Below, in pieces: positions 1 through 7,361 of a stretch of 64,000 nt of DNA (position 1 is the first letter of the stretch; every line of letters begins with the position of its first letter). A program made the translations under genes and the position numbers. Location: the NCBI GenBank assembly GCA_965215115.1, contig OZ244050.1:3596001-3660000 (forward strand), in the 5' to 3' direction. The notes beneath the pieces are model-generated. The model was not told the DNA's origin. It saw only the letters and a list, made by a program, of their open reading frames with translations, and searched no databases. The stretch is from CALDTK01 sp965215115. GTDB lineage: Bacteria; Bacteroidota; Bacteroidia; Chitinophagales; Saprospiraceae.

Positions 1-478
1 TGACGAGGGTCTTGAAGGTGCCCGCCGGATTAGCCGGGTCGAAGCGACTGATCGCGCCGACGGCCCAACCGTTGGCGCCCCGCTGGCGGTGGCCGAGGAA
101 GAGCATGCCGCCGTAATAGGTCACGTCGGTGAAGGGACCCATCGCCGTGCCCATCGGCAGCATCATCGGCGTGAGGATCGCCGTCTGGTTGCTCGACGGA
201 TCGCCCTTGAGGTCGAGGGCGAGGACCTTCGGCGGGGAACTCGGCAGGAAGCCGGACTCCGTCACCCAGGCGCGGCCGTCTTCGGCGAAGGTGATGTTGC
301 TCGGGAAGGTGAGTCCGCTGGCGGCAAGGCGGAGCTCGTAGCCGCTCTCGAGCTGGACGCCCGGCACGCCGTCGACGGGCCGGAGGTCCTGCGCGTAGGC
401 CGTGCCGAGGCAGAGCGCCGTCGCGCAGGTGAGGGTAGCGCAGCGCAGGGCGCCGCGTAAGAGTAAGGCAAGGGACAT
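1..478 (-). CDS. Secreted sugar-dehydrogenase-like beta-propeller protein (partial)
   Basis: The gene runs off the left edge; about 159 N-terminal residues are visible. They begin with a signal peptide (MSLALLLRGALRCATL... ending TAYAQ near residue 30), so the product is exported. The following GYELRLAASGLTFPSNITF, EDGRAWVTESG and DVTYYGGMLFLGHR segments resemble the first blades of glucose/sorbosone (PQQ-type) dehydrogenase propellers; this is family resemblance, not proof of activity, and an NHL-type propeller is the main alternative. The ATG at 478 is the first good start and is directly followed by the signal peptide. It is transcribed leftwards, as is the peroxiredoxin gene upstream, but the hairpin at 598-662 separates them. 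Confidence 0.55.
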   Translation of the reverse strand, partial: MSLALLLRGALRCATLTCATALCLGTAYAQDLRPVDGVPGVQLESGYELRLAASGLTFPSNITFAEDGRAWVTESGFLPSSPPKVLALDLKGDPSSNQTAILTPMMLPMGTAMGPFTDVTYYGGMLFLGHRQRGANGWAVGAISRFDPANPAGTFKTLV

Positions 479-597
479 GGGGGGTAAAGGTTTGGTTCGC
501 AACCGATACCCTCGACGTACGCACGAAGGTTGCCTGCGCCCCCTCTTTTTGTGATCCTTGCCTTTGGCTGCGATTACGCGCGCCGTTTCGCGAGTAC

Positions 598-662
598 GGC
601 TTTCGCCAAAACACGACAGCCCGACACTCACAGTGGAGCATCGGGCTGTTTTGGCGAAAGCC
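598..662. terminator. Terminator framed by an inverted pair of the dispersed hairpin motif
   Basis: A 16-bp perfect inverted repeat (598-613 with 647-662) consists of two head-to-head copies of the TTTT-hairpin motif. Inside it, ACAGCCCGA and TCGGGCTGT form a second stem followed by TTTT on the plus strand and by TGTTTT two bases later on the minus strand. This is the form of a bidirectional intrinsic terminator and it lies 15 bp beyond the stop of the peroxiredoxin gene. Confidence 0.75.
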
Positions 663-676
663 GGATCCTAAAATGC

Positions 677-1309
677 CTACGCGGCCGGCTGCGGCGTCGT
701 GCGCAGGTACGGCTTCACGGTAGTGTAACCGGGGAAACGCTCGGCGGCCTGCTCGTCGCTGACGCTCGGGGAGATGATGCAGTCGTCGCCATCCTCCCAG
801 TCGGCCGGGGTAGCGAGGGCGTGCTTGGCGGTGAGCTGCAGAGAGTCGATCACGCGGATGATCTCCTGGAAGTTGCGGCCCGTGCTCGGGGGGTAGGTGA
901 GGGTGAGCTTGACCTTCTTGTCGGGTCCGATGACGAACACCGAGCGCACCGTGGCCTTGTCGCTCACGTTCGGGTGGATCATGTCGTAGAGTTCGGACAC
1001 CTTGCGGTCGTCATCCGAGATGATCGGGAAGTCGACCGCCGAGCCTTGCGTCTCCTCGATGTCGGCGAGCCACTCCTCGTGCTTGCCGAGCGGGTCGACG
1101 CTCAGGGCGATGACCTTGACGTTGCGGCGCTTGAACTGGTTGGAGAGGCTGGCCGTGCGACCGAGCTCCGTCGTGCAGACGGGCGTAAAGTCGGCGGGGT
1201 GGGAGAAGAGCAGGCCCCAGCTGTCGCCGAGCCAGTCGTGGAAATGAATTTCGCCCTGGGTGGTGCTGGCGGTGAAGTCGGGGGCGGTGTCGTTGAGTCG
1301 TAAGGACAT
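677..1309 (-). CDS. 1-Cys peroxiredoxin (Prx6/AhpC-TSA family)
   Basis: A 210-residue thiol peroxidase that reduces hydrogen peroxide and alkyl hydroperoxides in the cytoplasm. The peroxidatic cysteine sits in HPADFTPVCTTELG (about residues 39-52). The long C-terminal part with KVKLTLTYPPSTGRN and RVIDSLQLT is typical of the Prx6 subfamily, which is about 210-220 residues long. The start at 1309 (MSLRLNDTAPDF) was chosen because it matches the family N-terminus; 28 further codons are open upstream but look non-coding. It lies 118 bp downstream of metX on the same strand and could be read through from it; the terminator at 598-662 follows. Confidence 0.92.
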   Translation of the reverse strand: MSLRLNDTAPDFTASTTQGEIHFHDWLGDSWGLLFSHPADFTPVCTTELGRTASLSNQFKRRNVKVIALSVDPLGKHEEWLADIEETQGSAVDFPIISDDDRKVSELYDMIHPNVSDKATVRSVFVIGPDKKVKLTLTYPPSTGRNFQEIIRVIDSLQLTAKHALATPADWEDGDDCIISPSVSDEQAAERFPGYTTVKPYLRTTPQPAA

Positions 1310-1427
1310 AAGTAAGTGTTGAGGTGTTGAGGGAGGAATTGTTGAAGGCGCTGCCGCGGGGGACGTGTGCACTAGGCGTGCCGCGCAGTTCAATAGCGAT
1401 TAGGACGGCGTGAGGGACTCGCAGAGC

Positions 1428-2474
1428 TTAGAGAAGTTGCGGTCGCCTGATCGCCTGGTGCGGTCGGTTCGGGAGCCAGGCCTCGAGGGCGGCGCCGATC
1501 TGGGCGGTTTCGGTGAGGAACCCGTCGTGCCCGTAGAAGCTGTCGAAGACCTGCCATTGCGCACCGGGGATGAGTTGGGCCAGGAGTTCTTGTTCGCGGG
1601 GTGGGAAGAGCAGATCGCTCGCGATGGACATGACGAGGGTCTCGGCCGTGACGCGGGCGAGGGCCGCTTCGATGCCCCCGCGGTGGCGACCGACCTGGTG
1701 CGCGTCCATCGCCTTGCCGAGCGTGAGGTACGACCAGGCGTTGAAGCGCTTGCGGAGCTTCTGCCCCTGGTAGCGCTGGTAGGAGTCGGCTAGGTAGCCG
1801 CCGATCTTCTCGGTGTTGCCGTCGCGCTGGGTCTGGTCGTAGGCGTCGTAGTGGCGGTAGCTCAGGATGGCCATCGCGCGCGCGGCCTCGAGGCCCTTGC
1901 CGCCGCCGGTCGGCGTACCGTCGTAAAGGGTCGCGTCGGCCTCGATGGCCATGCGCTGCGCGGCGTTGAAGGCGATGCCCCAGGGGGAGTGCGCGGCGTT
2001 GGTGGCCAGTACGCAGATCCGGGTGAAGCGTGATGGCCACTCGATGGCCCACTCCAGCACCTGCTGCCCGCCCATGCTCCCGCCGATGGCGAGGTCGATG
2101 TGGTCGATGCCGAGGTGGACGCGGAGCAGTTCGTGCGCCCGGACCATGTCCCGCACCGTGACCTGTGGGAAGGACTGTAGGTAGGGCTTCGCCGTCCGCG
2201 GGTCGGTCGACTCCGGCCCGGTGGTCCCGTAGCAGCTCCCGAGGATGTTGGCGCACACCACATAGTCGTGGTCCGGGTCGATGACCCCGCCGCGCTCGAC
2301 GAGGCCGGGCCACCACTCCAGCGGGTCGGCGTTGGCCGTGAGCGCGTGGCAGATCCACACCACCCGCCCCCCGTCCCGCGGGTGCAGACCGACGGCCGTG
2401 TAGGCGATGTCGAGCTCGGGGAGTTCGCCGCCGGCCTCGAGGGGGAAGGGGGTGGGGGAGTGGAAGGTCTTCAA
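1428..2474 (-). CDS. metX: Homoserine O-acetyltransferase
   Basis: The enzyme transfers acetyl from acetyl-CoA to homoserine, the activation step of methionine synthesis by direct sulfhydrylation. It is a 348-residue alpha/beta-hydrolase with the nucleophile elbow GGSMGGQQVLEWA (about residues 133-145) and a C-terminal SFYGHDGFL segment supplying the catalytic His; the Asp is in the preceding SIASDLLFPP region. The start at 2474 is a TTG: the residues after it (KTFHSPTPFPLEAGGELPEL) align with the usual family N-terminus and no ATG is in a suitable place. It is the second gene after metY (91-bp gap), under the same promoter and SAM riboswitch. Confidence 0.94.
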   Translation of the reverse strand: MKTFHSPTPFPLEAGGELPELDIAYTAVGLHPRDGGRVVWICHALTANADPLEWWPGLVERGGVIDPDHDYVVCANILGSCYGTTGPESTDPRTAKPYLQSFPQVTVRDMVRAHELLRVHLGIDHIDLAIGGSMGGQQVLEWAIEWPSRFTRICVLATNAAHSPWGIAFNAAQRMAIEADATLYDGTPTGGGKGLEAARAMAILSYRHYDAYDQTQRDGNTEKIGGYLADSYQRYQGQKLRKRFNAWSYLTLGKAMDAHQVGRHRGGIEAALARVTAETLVMSIASDLLFPPREQELLAQLIPGAQWQVFDSFYGHDGFLTETAQIGAALEAWLPNRPHQAIRRPQLL

Positions 2475-2566
2475 TTGTTGAGTTAGGGAAGGATTGAAGT
2501 GTTGAATGCGCTACCGCGGCACCCGGTGCCGCGAGCCGCGACGCGAGCATGGCAGTCTGTCCGTGG

Positions 2567-3883
2567 CTACGCCGCTACCAACTCCGGCACCGCCGCAAAG
2601 GCCTGGGTAAAGTCGGCGATGATGTCGTCGATGTACTCAATGCCGACGCTGACGCGGAGCTGGTTGGGCAGGACGCCGGCGGCCTGCTGGTGCTCGTAAC
2701 TCAGCTGCTGGTGCGTCGTGGCCGAGGGCTGGATGATGAGCGTCTTCGCGTCGCCGACGTTGGCGAGGTGAGTGACGAGCTTGAGGGCATTCACGAAGGC
2801 GGAGGCCTGTTCTTTGTCGCCCTTGACCTGGAAGCTGAGCACCCCGCCGAAGCCGTGGCGCAGGTACTTCTTGGCGTTCTCGTGCGTGACGTGCGACTTG
2901 AGCCCGGGGTAGATCACCTCCTCGACCTGGTGGTGCTCCTGGAGCCACTTCGCGAGCGCCATCGCGTTCTCGACGGTGCGTTGGACGCGCAAGGAGAGCG
3001 TCTCGAGGCCCTGCAGGAGCAGGAAGCTGTTGAAGGGCGACTGCGAGGAGCCGTAGTCGCGTAGGCCCTCGACGCGGGCGCGGATCGCGAAGGCGATGTT
3101 CGGGAGGCCGAGCGGGTTGTCGACCCCGAACACGTCCGAGAAGACCATCCCGTTGTAGGCCGGGCTCGGTTTCGAGAAGTACGGGAACTTCCCGTTGCCG
3201 TAGTCGAAGTTGCCGCCGTCGACGATGACGCCGCCGATGGCCGTGCCGTGGCCGCCGATCCACTTGGTCGCACTCTCGACCACGACGTTGGCGCCGTGCT
3301 TGAGGGGCTGGCACAGGTACCCGCCCGCGCCGAAGGTGTTGTCGACGATGAGCGGGATGCCGTGCCGGCGCGCCACCTTGCCGATGGCCTCGAAGTCCGG
3401 CACGGCGTAGCTCGGGTTGCCCATCGTCTCGACGTAGAGCGCCTTGGTGTCGTCGGTGATGAGTGACTCGAAGTCGCCCGCGTCGAGGCCCCTGGTGAAC
3501 TTCACGTCGATGCCGAGGCGGCGGAGCTGCACGTTGAACTGCACCTGCGTGCCGCCGTACAGGTACGGGCTCGACACGATCGAGTCGCCGGCGCCGGCGA
3601 TGTTGGTGATGGCCAGGAACTGCGCCGACTGCCCGGACGCCGTCGCGACCGCGGCCACGCCCCCCTCGAGCGCGGCGACGCGCTTCTCGAACACGTCGGT
3701 GGTCGGGTTCATGATCCGGGTGTAGATGTTGCCGAACTCCTTGAGGGCGAAGAGGTTGGCCCCGTGGGCGGCGTCGTTGAACTTGTAGGCCGTCGTCTGG
3801 TAGATCGGCACGGCGCGGGCGTTGGTGGCGTCGATCTCGTGACCGGCGTGGAGTTGGAGGGTGTCGAAGTGGTAGTCGGACAT
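2567..3883 (-). CDS. metY: O-acetylhomoserine sulfhydrylase
   Basis: A PLP enzyme of the Cys/Met metabolism family that makes homocysteine from O-acetylhomoserine and sulfide. It is 438 residues, the usual length. The PLP-binding lysine is in SATKWIGGHG (about residue 210), preceded by the cofactor-contact stretch VDNTFGAGGYLCQP. The N-terminal LQLHAGHEID and YNGMVFSDVFG segments also fit MetY rather than cystathionine gamma-synthase. It is followed by metX, so the pair covers both steps from homoserine to homocysteine. A roughly 470-nt leader begins at the promoter at 4367-4398 and holds a SAM-I riboswitch. Confidence 0.95.
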   Translation of the reverse strand: MSDYHFDTLQLHAGHEIDATNARAVPIYQTTAYKFNDAAHGANLFALKEFGNIYTRIMNPTTDVFEKRVAALEGGVAAVATASGQSAQFLAITNIAGAGDSIVSSPYLYGGTQVQFNVQLRRLGIDVKFTRGLDAGDFESLITDDTKALYVETMGNPSYAVPDFEAIGKVARRHGIPLIVDNTFGAGGYLCQPLKHGANVVVESATKWIGGHGTAIGGVIVDGGNFDYGNGKFPYFSKPSPAYNGMVFSDVFGVDNPLGLPNIAFAIRARVEGLRDYGSSQSPFNSFLLLQGLETLSLRVQRTVENAMALAKWLQEHHQVEEVIYPGLKSHVTHENAKKYLRHGFGGVLSFQVKGDKEQASAFVNALKLVTHLANVGDAKTLIIQPSATTHQQLSYEHQQAAGVLPNQLRVSVGIEYIDDIIADFTQAFAAVPELVAA

Positions 3884-4090
3884 GGGTGGAGGGATTAAGG
3901 AAATTGAAGAGGATCGTTAGTGCGCCTGCGGCGCTGTGCGGGTCGTCCACCGCCGCGATGCGGCGCGGTGGGGATCAGCGTCGGAGTTTGGATGGCCACG
4001 GGGGCCTTCGGGGGGGGGGGTGCTGCGGTCGCGCGGATAGGGCGTTCGCCCCGAGACAGACCCGCCTAGCGTCGGCAGGGGCTCAGCGTG

Positions 4091-4104
4091 TTTTGGCGAA
4101 AGCC
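4091..4104 (+). repeat. TTTT-hairpin motif, canonical, intergenic
   Basis: TTTTGGCGAAAGCC lies in the long leader of metY, reading opposite to the gene. Between 3884 and 4243 I see no other gene, only GC-rich leader sequence with an 11-G run (4010-4020). Confidence 0.85.
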
Positions 4105-4243
4105 GCGAAGAGCAAGCGGCGCAGCTACGGACGGCTCACGCCGACGCGCCTACACCTACGCCCGTGCGCAGTGGCAACAACAGGGACGCTGGACGCGCGA
4201 GGGGCTCGGGGGCGGTGTCGGAAGGTGCATCATGGCAGCTCGG

Positions 4244-4353
4244 TTTATTTGCCCGGGATTGGCCCGGAAGGATTTGGCACCGGAACCCGCGGGCTGACGC
4301 GGGGAGGTTGCCAGGGGATCGCAGAGCCTTATCTCTCCTCCCTTCGAAATAAA
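4244..4353 (-). promoter_or_regulatory. SAM-I (S-box) riboswitch ahead of metY-metX
   Basis: On the minus strand the region holds the SAM-I core pieces in order: CCCCTGGCAACC (compare the family GGCAACC) and GGTGCCAAATCC (compare GGTGCYAAWTCC). It is closed by a P1 helix TTTATTT (4347-4353) with AAATAAA (4244-4250). It starts a few bases after the start site predicted from the promoter at 4367-4398. It should shut off metY-metX when S-adenosylmethionine is plentiful. The switching element downstream was not identified. Confidence 0.88.
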
Positions 4354-4366
4354 TCGTTGACGCCGG

Positions 4367-4398
4367 CAAACGTACGGCGGGGTCGGCGATTGGACAAA
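4367..4398 (-). promoter_or_regulatory. Bacteroidota-type promoter for the met operon
   Basis: Minus strand: TTTG (4395-4398), 20 nt, then TACGTTTG (4367-4374), a full match to TTTG-N19/20-TAnnTTTG. Transcription should begin near 4358-4362, just before the riboswitch. Confidence 0.85.
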
Positions 4399-4425
4399 CG
4401 CAAACTCGATGTAGGTACATTAAGT

Positions 4426-4818
4426 TTAGCTCAGCGCCGGCCGCTCCGCCAGGTGCGCCGCGACGGCGTCCGCGTCGAGCGGCTTCGTGATCGTCGCGGT
4501 GATCGTGTCCGAGGCCTGCACCCGCCCGCGGTCCGCGGCCGGGAGCGCGATCGAGACCATCAACAGGAGGGCCTTCGCGCGCTCGTGGGGCCCGAGGCGA
4601 TCGTAGTGGTCGAGGAACGCCCAGGCGTCCATCACGGGCATGTTGACGTCGAGCAGGATGAGGTCCACGCCCTCGGCGCACCGCTCGGCCAGGATCTCCA
4701 GGCCGCGCTCCCCGTGCTCGGCGGTGTGGACGGTGCACCCGGGGAAGCGCTTCTGGAGCGTGCGCGCGTGGAGGAAGTTGTCCGCCGCCGCATCGTCGAT
4801 CAGCAAGATTTGGTACAT
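4426..4818 (-). CDS. Single-domain response regulator (CheY-like receiver)
   Basis: A 130-residue stand-alone receiver domain with no output domain. The acidic pair is in MYQILLIDDAAADN, the phospho-acceptor Asp in DLILLDVNMPVMD (about residue 62), and the conserved Lys in ATITKPLDA. The start at 4818 was chosen because it places the receiver fold at the N-terminus; upstream codons look non-coding. It is divergent from the ECF sigma gene. Partner kinase unknown; the hybrid kinase at 39342-41729 has its own receiver. The acidic pair is followed by AAADN, close to receivers that handle phosphotransfer to other proteins. Confidence 0.88.
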   Translation of the reverse strand: MYQILLIDDAAADNFLHARTLQKRFPGCTVHTAEHGERGLEILAERCAEGVDLILLDVNMPVMDAWAFLDHYDRLGPHERAKALLLMVSIALPAADRGRVQASDTITATITKPLDADAVAAHLAERPALS

Positions 4819-4998
4819 GCCTCGCGCGTTGTCGTTCCCGGGCGGGGCCCACCGGAGCCCCTCGTTTCGAAAGTCTAAATTTACGCCTGGCAAATTTGTC
4901 GCCCGCGACCGTATATTTTGCGGTCCGCAGGCAACCCCGCCCGGCCGAACGGCCGTACCGTGAGCGCCCACCACGTCGTCCGACACCTACACCCGCGT

Positions 4999-5559
4999 AT
5001 GCACCCGAGCTGGCAGGAGATCGTATCGGGCTGCTTGCGCAAAGACCGCGCGATGCAGCGGCGGCTCTACGAGACCTACTTCGCGTACGGGATGAGCGTC
5101 ACGATCCGCTACTGCGACGACCGCCAGCAGGCCGTGGCCGTGCTCCACGACGCCTTCCTGAAGGTGTTCCGCAAGCTGGACCACTACGACGCCTCGCTCG
5201 ACTTCGAACCTTGGTTCCGGACGATCGTCGTCCGCGCGGCCCTCGACTTCCTCCGCTCACGACACAAAGCGCACGCCACCGTGGAACTCAACGACGACCT
5301 GGTCGCTTACGACCGCGAGGACACCCTGAGCCGCATCGGGTACGAGGAGCTCCTCGCGATGGTGCGCCGGCTCACGGCCGGGTACCGGGCGGTCTTCAAC
5401 CTTTACGTCATCGACGGCTTCAAGCACGAGGAGATCGCCCAGCAACTCGGGATCTCGGTCGGGACCTCGAAGTCGAACCTTCACAAGGCCCGCGGGAAGC
5501 TCCAGCGCATGGTCGAGGAGAGCCTCGGCACCGCCGCCCCTAACCCCCTCACGCCTTGA
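4999..5559 (+). CDS. ECF-type RNA polymerase sigma factor
   Basis: A 186-residue sigma-70 family factor of the ECF group. Region 2 lies in the N-terminal half (HDAFLKVFRKLDHYDASLDFEPWFRTIVVRAALDFLR contains the usual DxFxxVF and WF-T-I motifs), and region 4 in the C-terminal half (YRAVFNLYVIDGFKHEEIAQ... SNLHKARGKL). The ATG at 4999 fits the family N-terminus; an upstream open frame to 4918 is less likely. Its stop overlaps the start of the next gene by TTGA, which suggests translational coupling with a membrane protein that may act as its regulator. Confidence 0.93.
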   Translation: MHPSWQEIVSGCLRKDRAMQRRLYETYFAYGMSVTIRYCDDRQQAVAVLHDAFLKVFRKLDHYDASLDFEPWFRTIVVRAALDFLRSRHKAHATVELNDDLVAYDREDTLSRIGYEELLAMVRRLTAGYRAVFNLYVIDGFKHEEIAQQLGISVGTSKSNLHKARGKLQRMVEESLGTAAPNPLTP

Positions 5560-6866
5560 CGCCCGCGCAACTCGACGACCTATTCCGCGCCAACGAAGCC
5601 CGCGCGGGGTTCGCCCCGCAGCCGGGGGACTGGGAGGAGATGCGCGCCCTGCTCGAGGAGGACGAGCGCCGGGGCGGGGCTGCGCAGTGGGTGAGTGCGG
5701 CGTGGTTGCTGCTGTTCGTGGGGCTCATCGTCGGTGGGGTCGTCGGGGCGGTGCGGTACGCGCCTACGGGTGCCGGGGCAGGGGGGCGGCTTTCGCCAAA
5801 ACCCGAGGCGGCGGCGTTCGACCACCTCCGGGTGGCGCCGCAGGGTGAATCGACTTACGGGCGCCCCGCTGCCCGGAGGCAGTCGAACGGGGCGCACGGG
5901 GCGGACGCGGCGTTCGACCACCTCCGAGTGGCGCCGCGTGTCGAAGTCGATTCAGAGCGCCCCGCTGCCCGGAGGCAGTCGAACGGGGCGGATGCGGCGC
6001 ACGCGGCGTTCGACCACCTCCGGGTGGCGCCGCGTGTCGAAGTCGATTCCGGGCGCCCCGCTGCCCGGAGGCAGTCGAACGGGGCGCACGCGGCGGACGC
6101 GGCGTTCGACCACCTCCGGGTGGCGCCGCGTGTCGAAGTCGATTCCGGGCGCCCCGCTGCCCGGAGGCAGTCGAACGGGGCGCTGGCCTATGACCGCCTT
6201 GCGCTACTACCGATAAGCGAGTTTTGCCGCAAGCCCACCCTTCCCGGTGGCCTGCCGCACAGCGCTGTAACTCCCCCACGACCGCCACTAGAGCTTCGCG
6301 CGCTCCTCGCACTGGAGGCCAACGAAGTCGAGATGGATGGCCCGCTGGCCTTCGGGGCCCTCGTCGGGCTCGGCGCCCAGTACCACCTTACGGAGGACTG
6401 GTCGGTCGGTGCCGCCGCGCTGATCGGCAAGAAGAACTACGTGGCCGGCCCCGACCAGATCCATATGCCGAAAGACGTATTCGTGGACAAAGTCATGCCC
6501 TCGGAGACGAGCGTCGACGCGACGATCTTACAGTTTCCGCTCAACCTCACTTACTCGCCGCAGCGCCCCGCCGTCGGCGCGAGGACGTGGTTCGCGAGTG
6601 CGACGCTCAATAGTTTCCAGCTGCTGCAAGACCGACTCGACTTCACCTACCCCGAGGCCAGGCCCGGGCAGGTGACCTCGATGACGGACGCTCGACCGGG
6701 CGGGAGCTTCGCCGCTAGCGTGAGGGTCGGCGGTGGGTTCTCCGTGAAGCCCCGCGAGCTTCCCCGCCTGTACGTCGGGCCTTATTTCGAGCTTCCGCTA
6801 AAACGCACTGGCTACAGTGAGGTATCGCTGTATACCCTGGGACTACAGCTACAGGTCGGGTTCTAG
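5556..6866 (+). CDS. Membrane-anchored barrel protein with internal palindromic repeats, possible sigma-factor partner
   Basis: A 436-residue protein not recognised as a named family. Order of parts: about 45 cytoplasmic residues (DDLFRANEARAGFAPQPGDWEEM..., like the start of Bacteroidota anti-sigma/barrel fusions), one membrane segment (VSAAWLLLFVGLIVGGVVGAV, about 46-66), a repeat region (about 85-210) and a C-terminal beta-barrel-like domain with alternating hydrophobic strands ending in Phe (LYTLGLQLQVGF). The start is a TTG at 5556 overlapping the sigma-factor stop, so co-expression is likely. The repeat region is four in-frame 32-residue units encoded by a 96-bp DNA repeat that looks like an insertion rather than a folded domain. 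Confidence 0.6.
   Translation: MTPAQLDDLFRANEARAGFAPQPGDWEEMRALLEEDERRGGAAQWVSAAWLLLFVGLIVGGVVGAVRYAPTGAGAGGRLSPKPEAAAFDHLRVAPQGESTYGRPAARRQSNGAHGADAAFDHLRVAPRVEVDSERPAARRQSNGADAAHAAFDHLRVAPRVEVDSGRPAARRQSNGAHAADAAFDHLRVAPRVEVDSGRPAARRQSNGALAYDRLALLPISEFCRKPTLPGGLPHSAVTPPRPPLELRALLALEANEVEMDGPLAFGALVGLGAQYHLTEDWSVGAAALIGKKNYVAGPDQIHMPKDVFVDKVMPSETSVDATILQFPLNLTYSPQRPAVGARTWFASATLNSFQLLQDRLDFTYPEARPGQVTSMTDARPGGSFAASVRVGGGFSVKPRELPRLYVGPYFELPLKRTGYSEVSLYTLGLQLQVGF
5817..6182 (+). repeat. Four tandem 96-bp imperfect palindromes inside a coding region
   Basis: Units begin at 5817, 5913, 6009 and 6105, exactly 96 bp apart; the last is shorter. Each unit is itself an imperfect inverted repeat: TTCGACCACCTCCGGGTGG near its start pairs with CCCGGAGGCAGTCGAA about 45 bp later. 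Because 96 is divisible by three the frame stays open. The form is that of REP/BIME-like palindromic elements that have multiplied inside a gene. No other copy was noticed in the window. Confidence 0.85.
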
Positions 6867-6884
6867 CTTGACACGATGGCCGGC

Positions 6885-7289
6885 CTAGAGTACGTCGACG
6901 CCGGTTAGGTCGCTGATCTCGCGTACGGCGCTCAGCATCGGCGTCGGGCAGTAGGTACAGTACGTCATGACGCGCCCGCCGCCGAGCCTGGCGGTGGTGA
7001 GGGTTTTGGCGCAAGCCCCGCAACGGTCCGGGTCGTCCGAACCGAAACGATCCGCGAGTTCGTCGAGGGTAGCGGTGATCTCGTTGACCTGCCGCTGAAT
7101 GTCCTCCGCGGTGGTCGTCGCGTAGGTGTCCTCGCTCACGGCCCCCACCGTCTCGGCGGCCGTGCGGATGGTGGCGAAGGTCAGCTTGCGCGCCGCCGAC
7201 GATTCCGTTGGGTAGACGCGGCAGGCGTCCTGGATGCGCGTGAGTAGCGTCGTGATCTCGCGGCGGACTGGGTCGGTGGTCGTCATCAC
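6885..7289 (-). CDS. Small protein with two CxxC pairs (zinc-ribbon-like)
   Basis: A 134-residue protein without signal peptide or membrane segment. The N-terminal 85 residues are helical and charged (ITTLLTRIQDACRVYPTESS..., QRQVNEITATLDELADRF); the C-terminal part carries CGAC and, about 20 residues later, CTYC, a spacing able to hold one metal ion. I do not recognise a named family. The first CxxC region (CGACAKTLTTA) is partly written by a TTTT-hairpin motif copy at 7004-7017. It stands alone, convergent with the gene to its left. Confidence 0.65.
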   Translation of the reverse strand: MMTTTDPVRREITTLLTRIQDACRVYPTESSAARKLTFATIRTAAETVGAVSEDTYATTTAEDIQRQVNEITATLDELADRFGSDDPDRCGACAKTLTTARLGGGRVMTYCTYCPTPMLSAVREISDLTGVDVL

Positions 7290-7361
7290 GACAGGAGTAA
7301 CTAGCCTACGGTAGGCTTGGTTGGTGATAGCCGCTCGACTTAAGTGGTCTGCGCCCCAGGC

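Noticed and set aside
4911..4920. TATATTTTG as promoter of the sigma factor gene
   Set aside because: The box has one base too many and the nearest TTTG is only 13 nt upstream; left unannotated.
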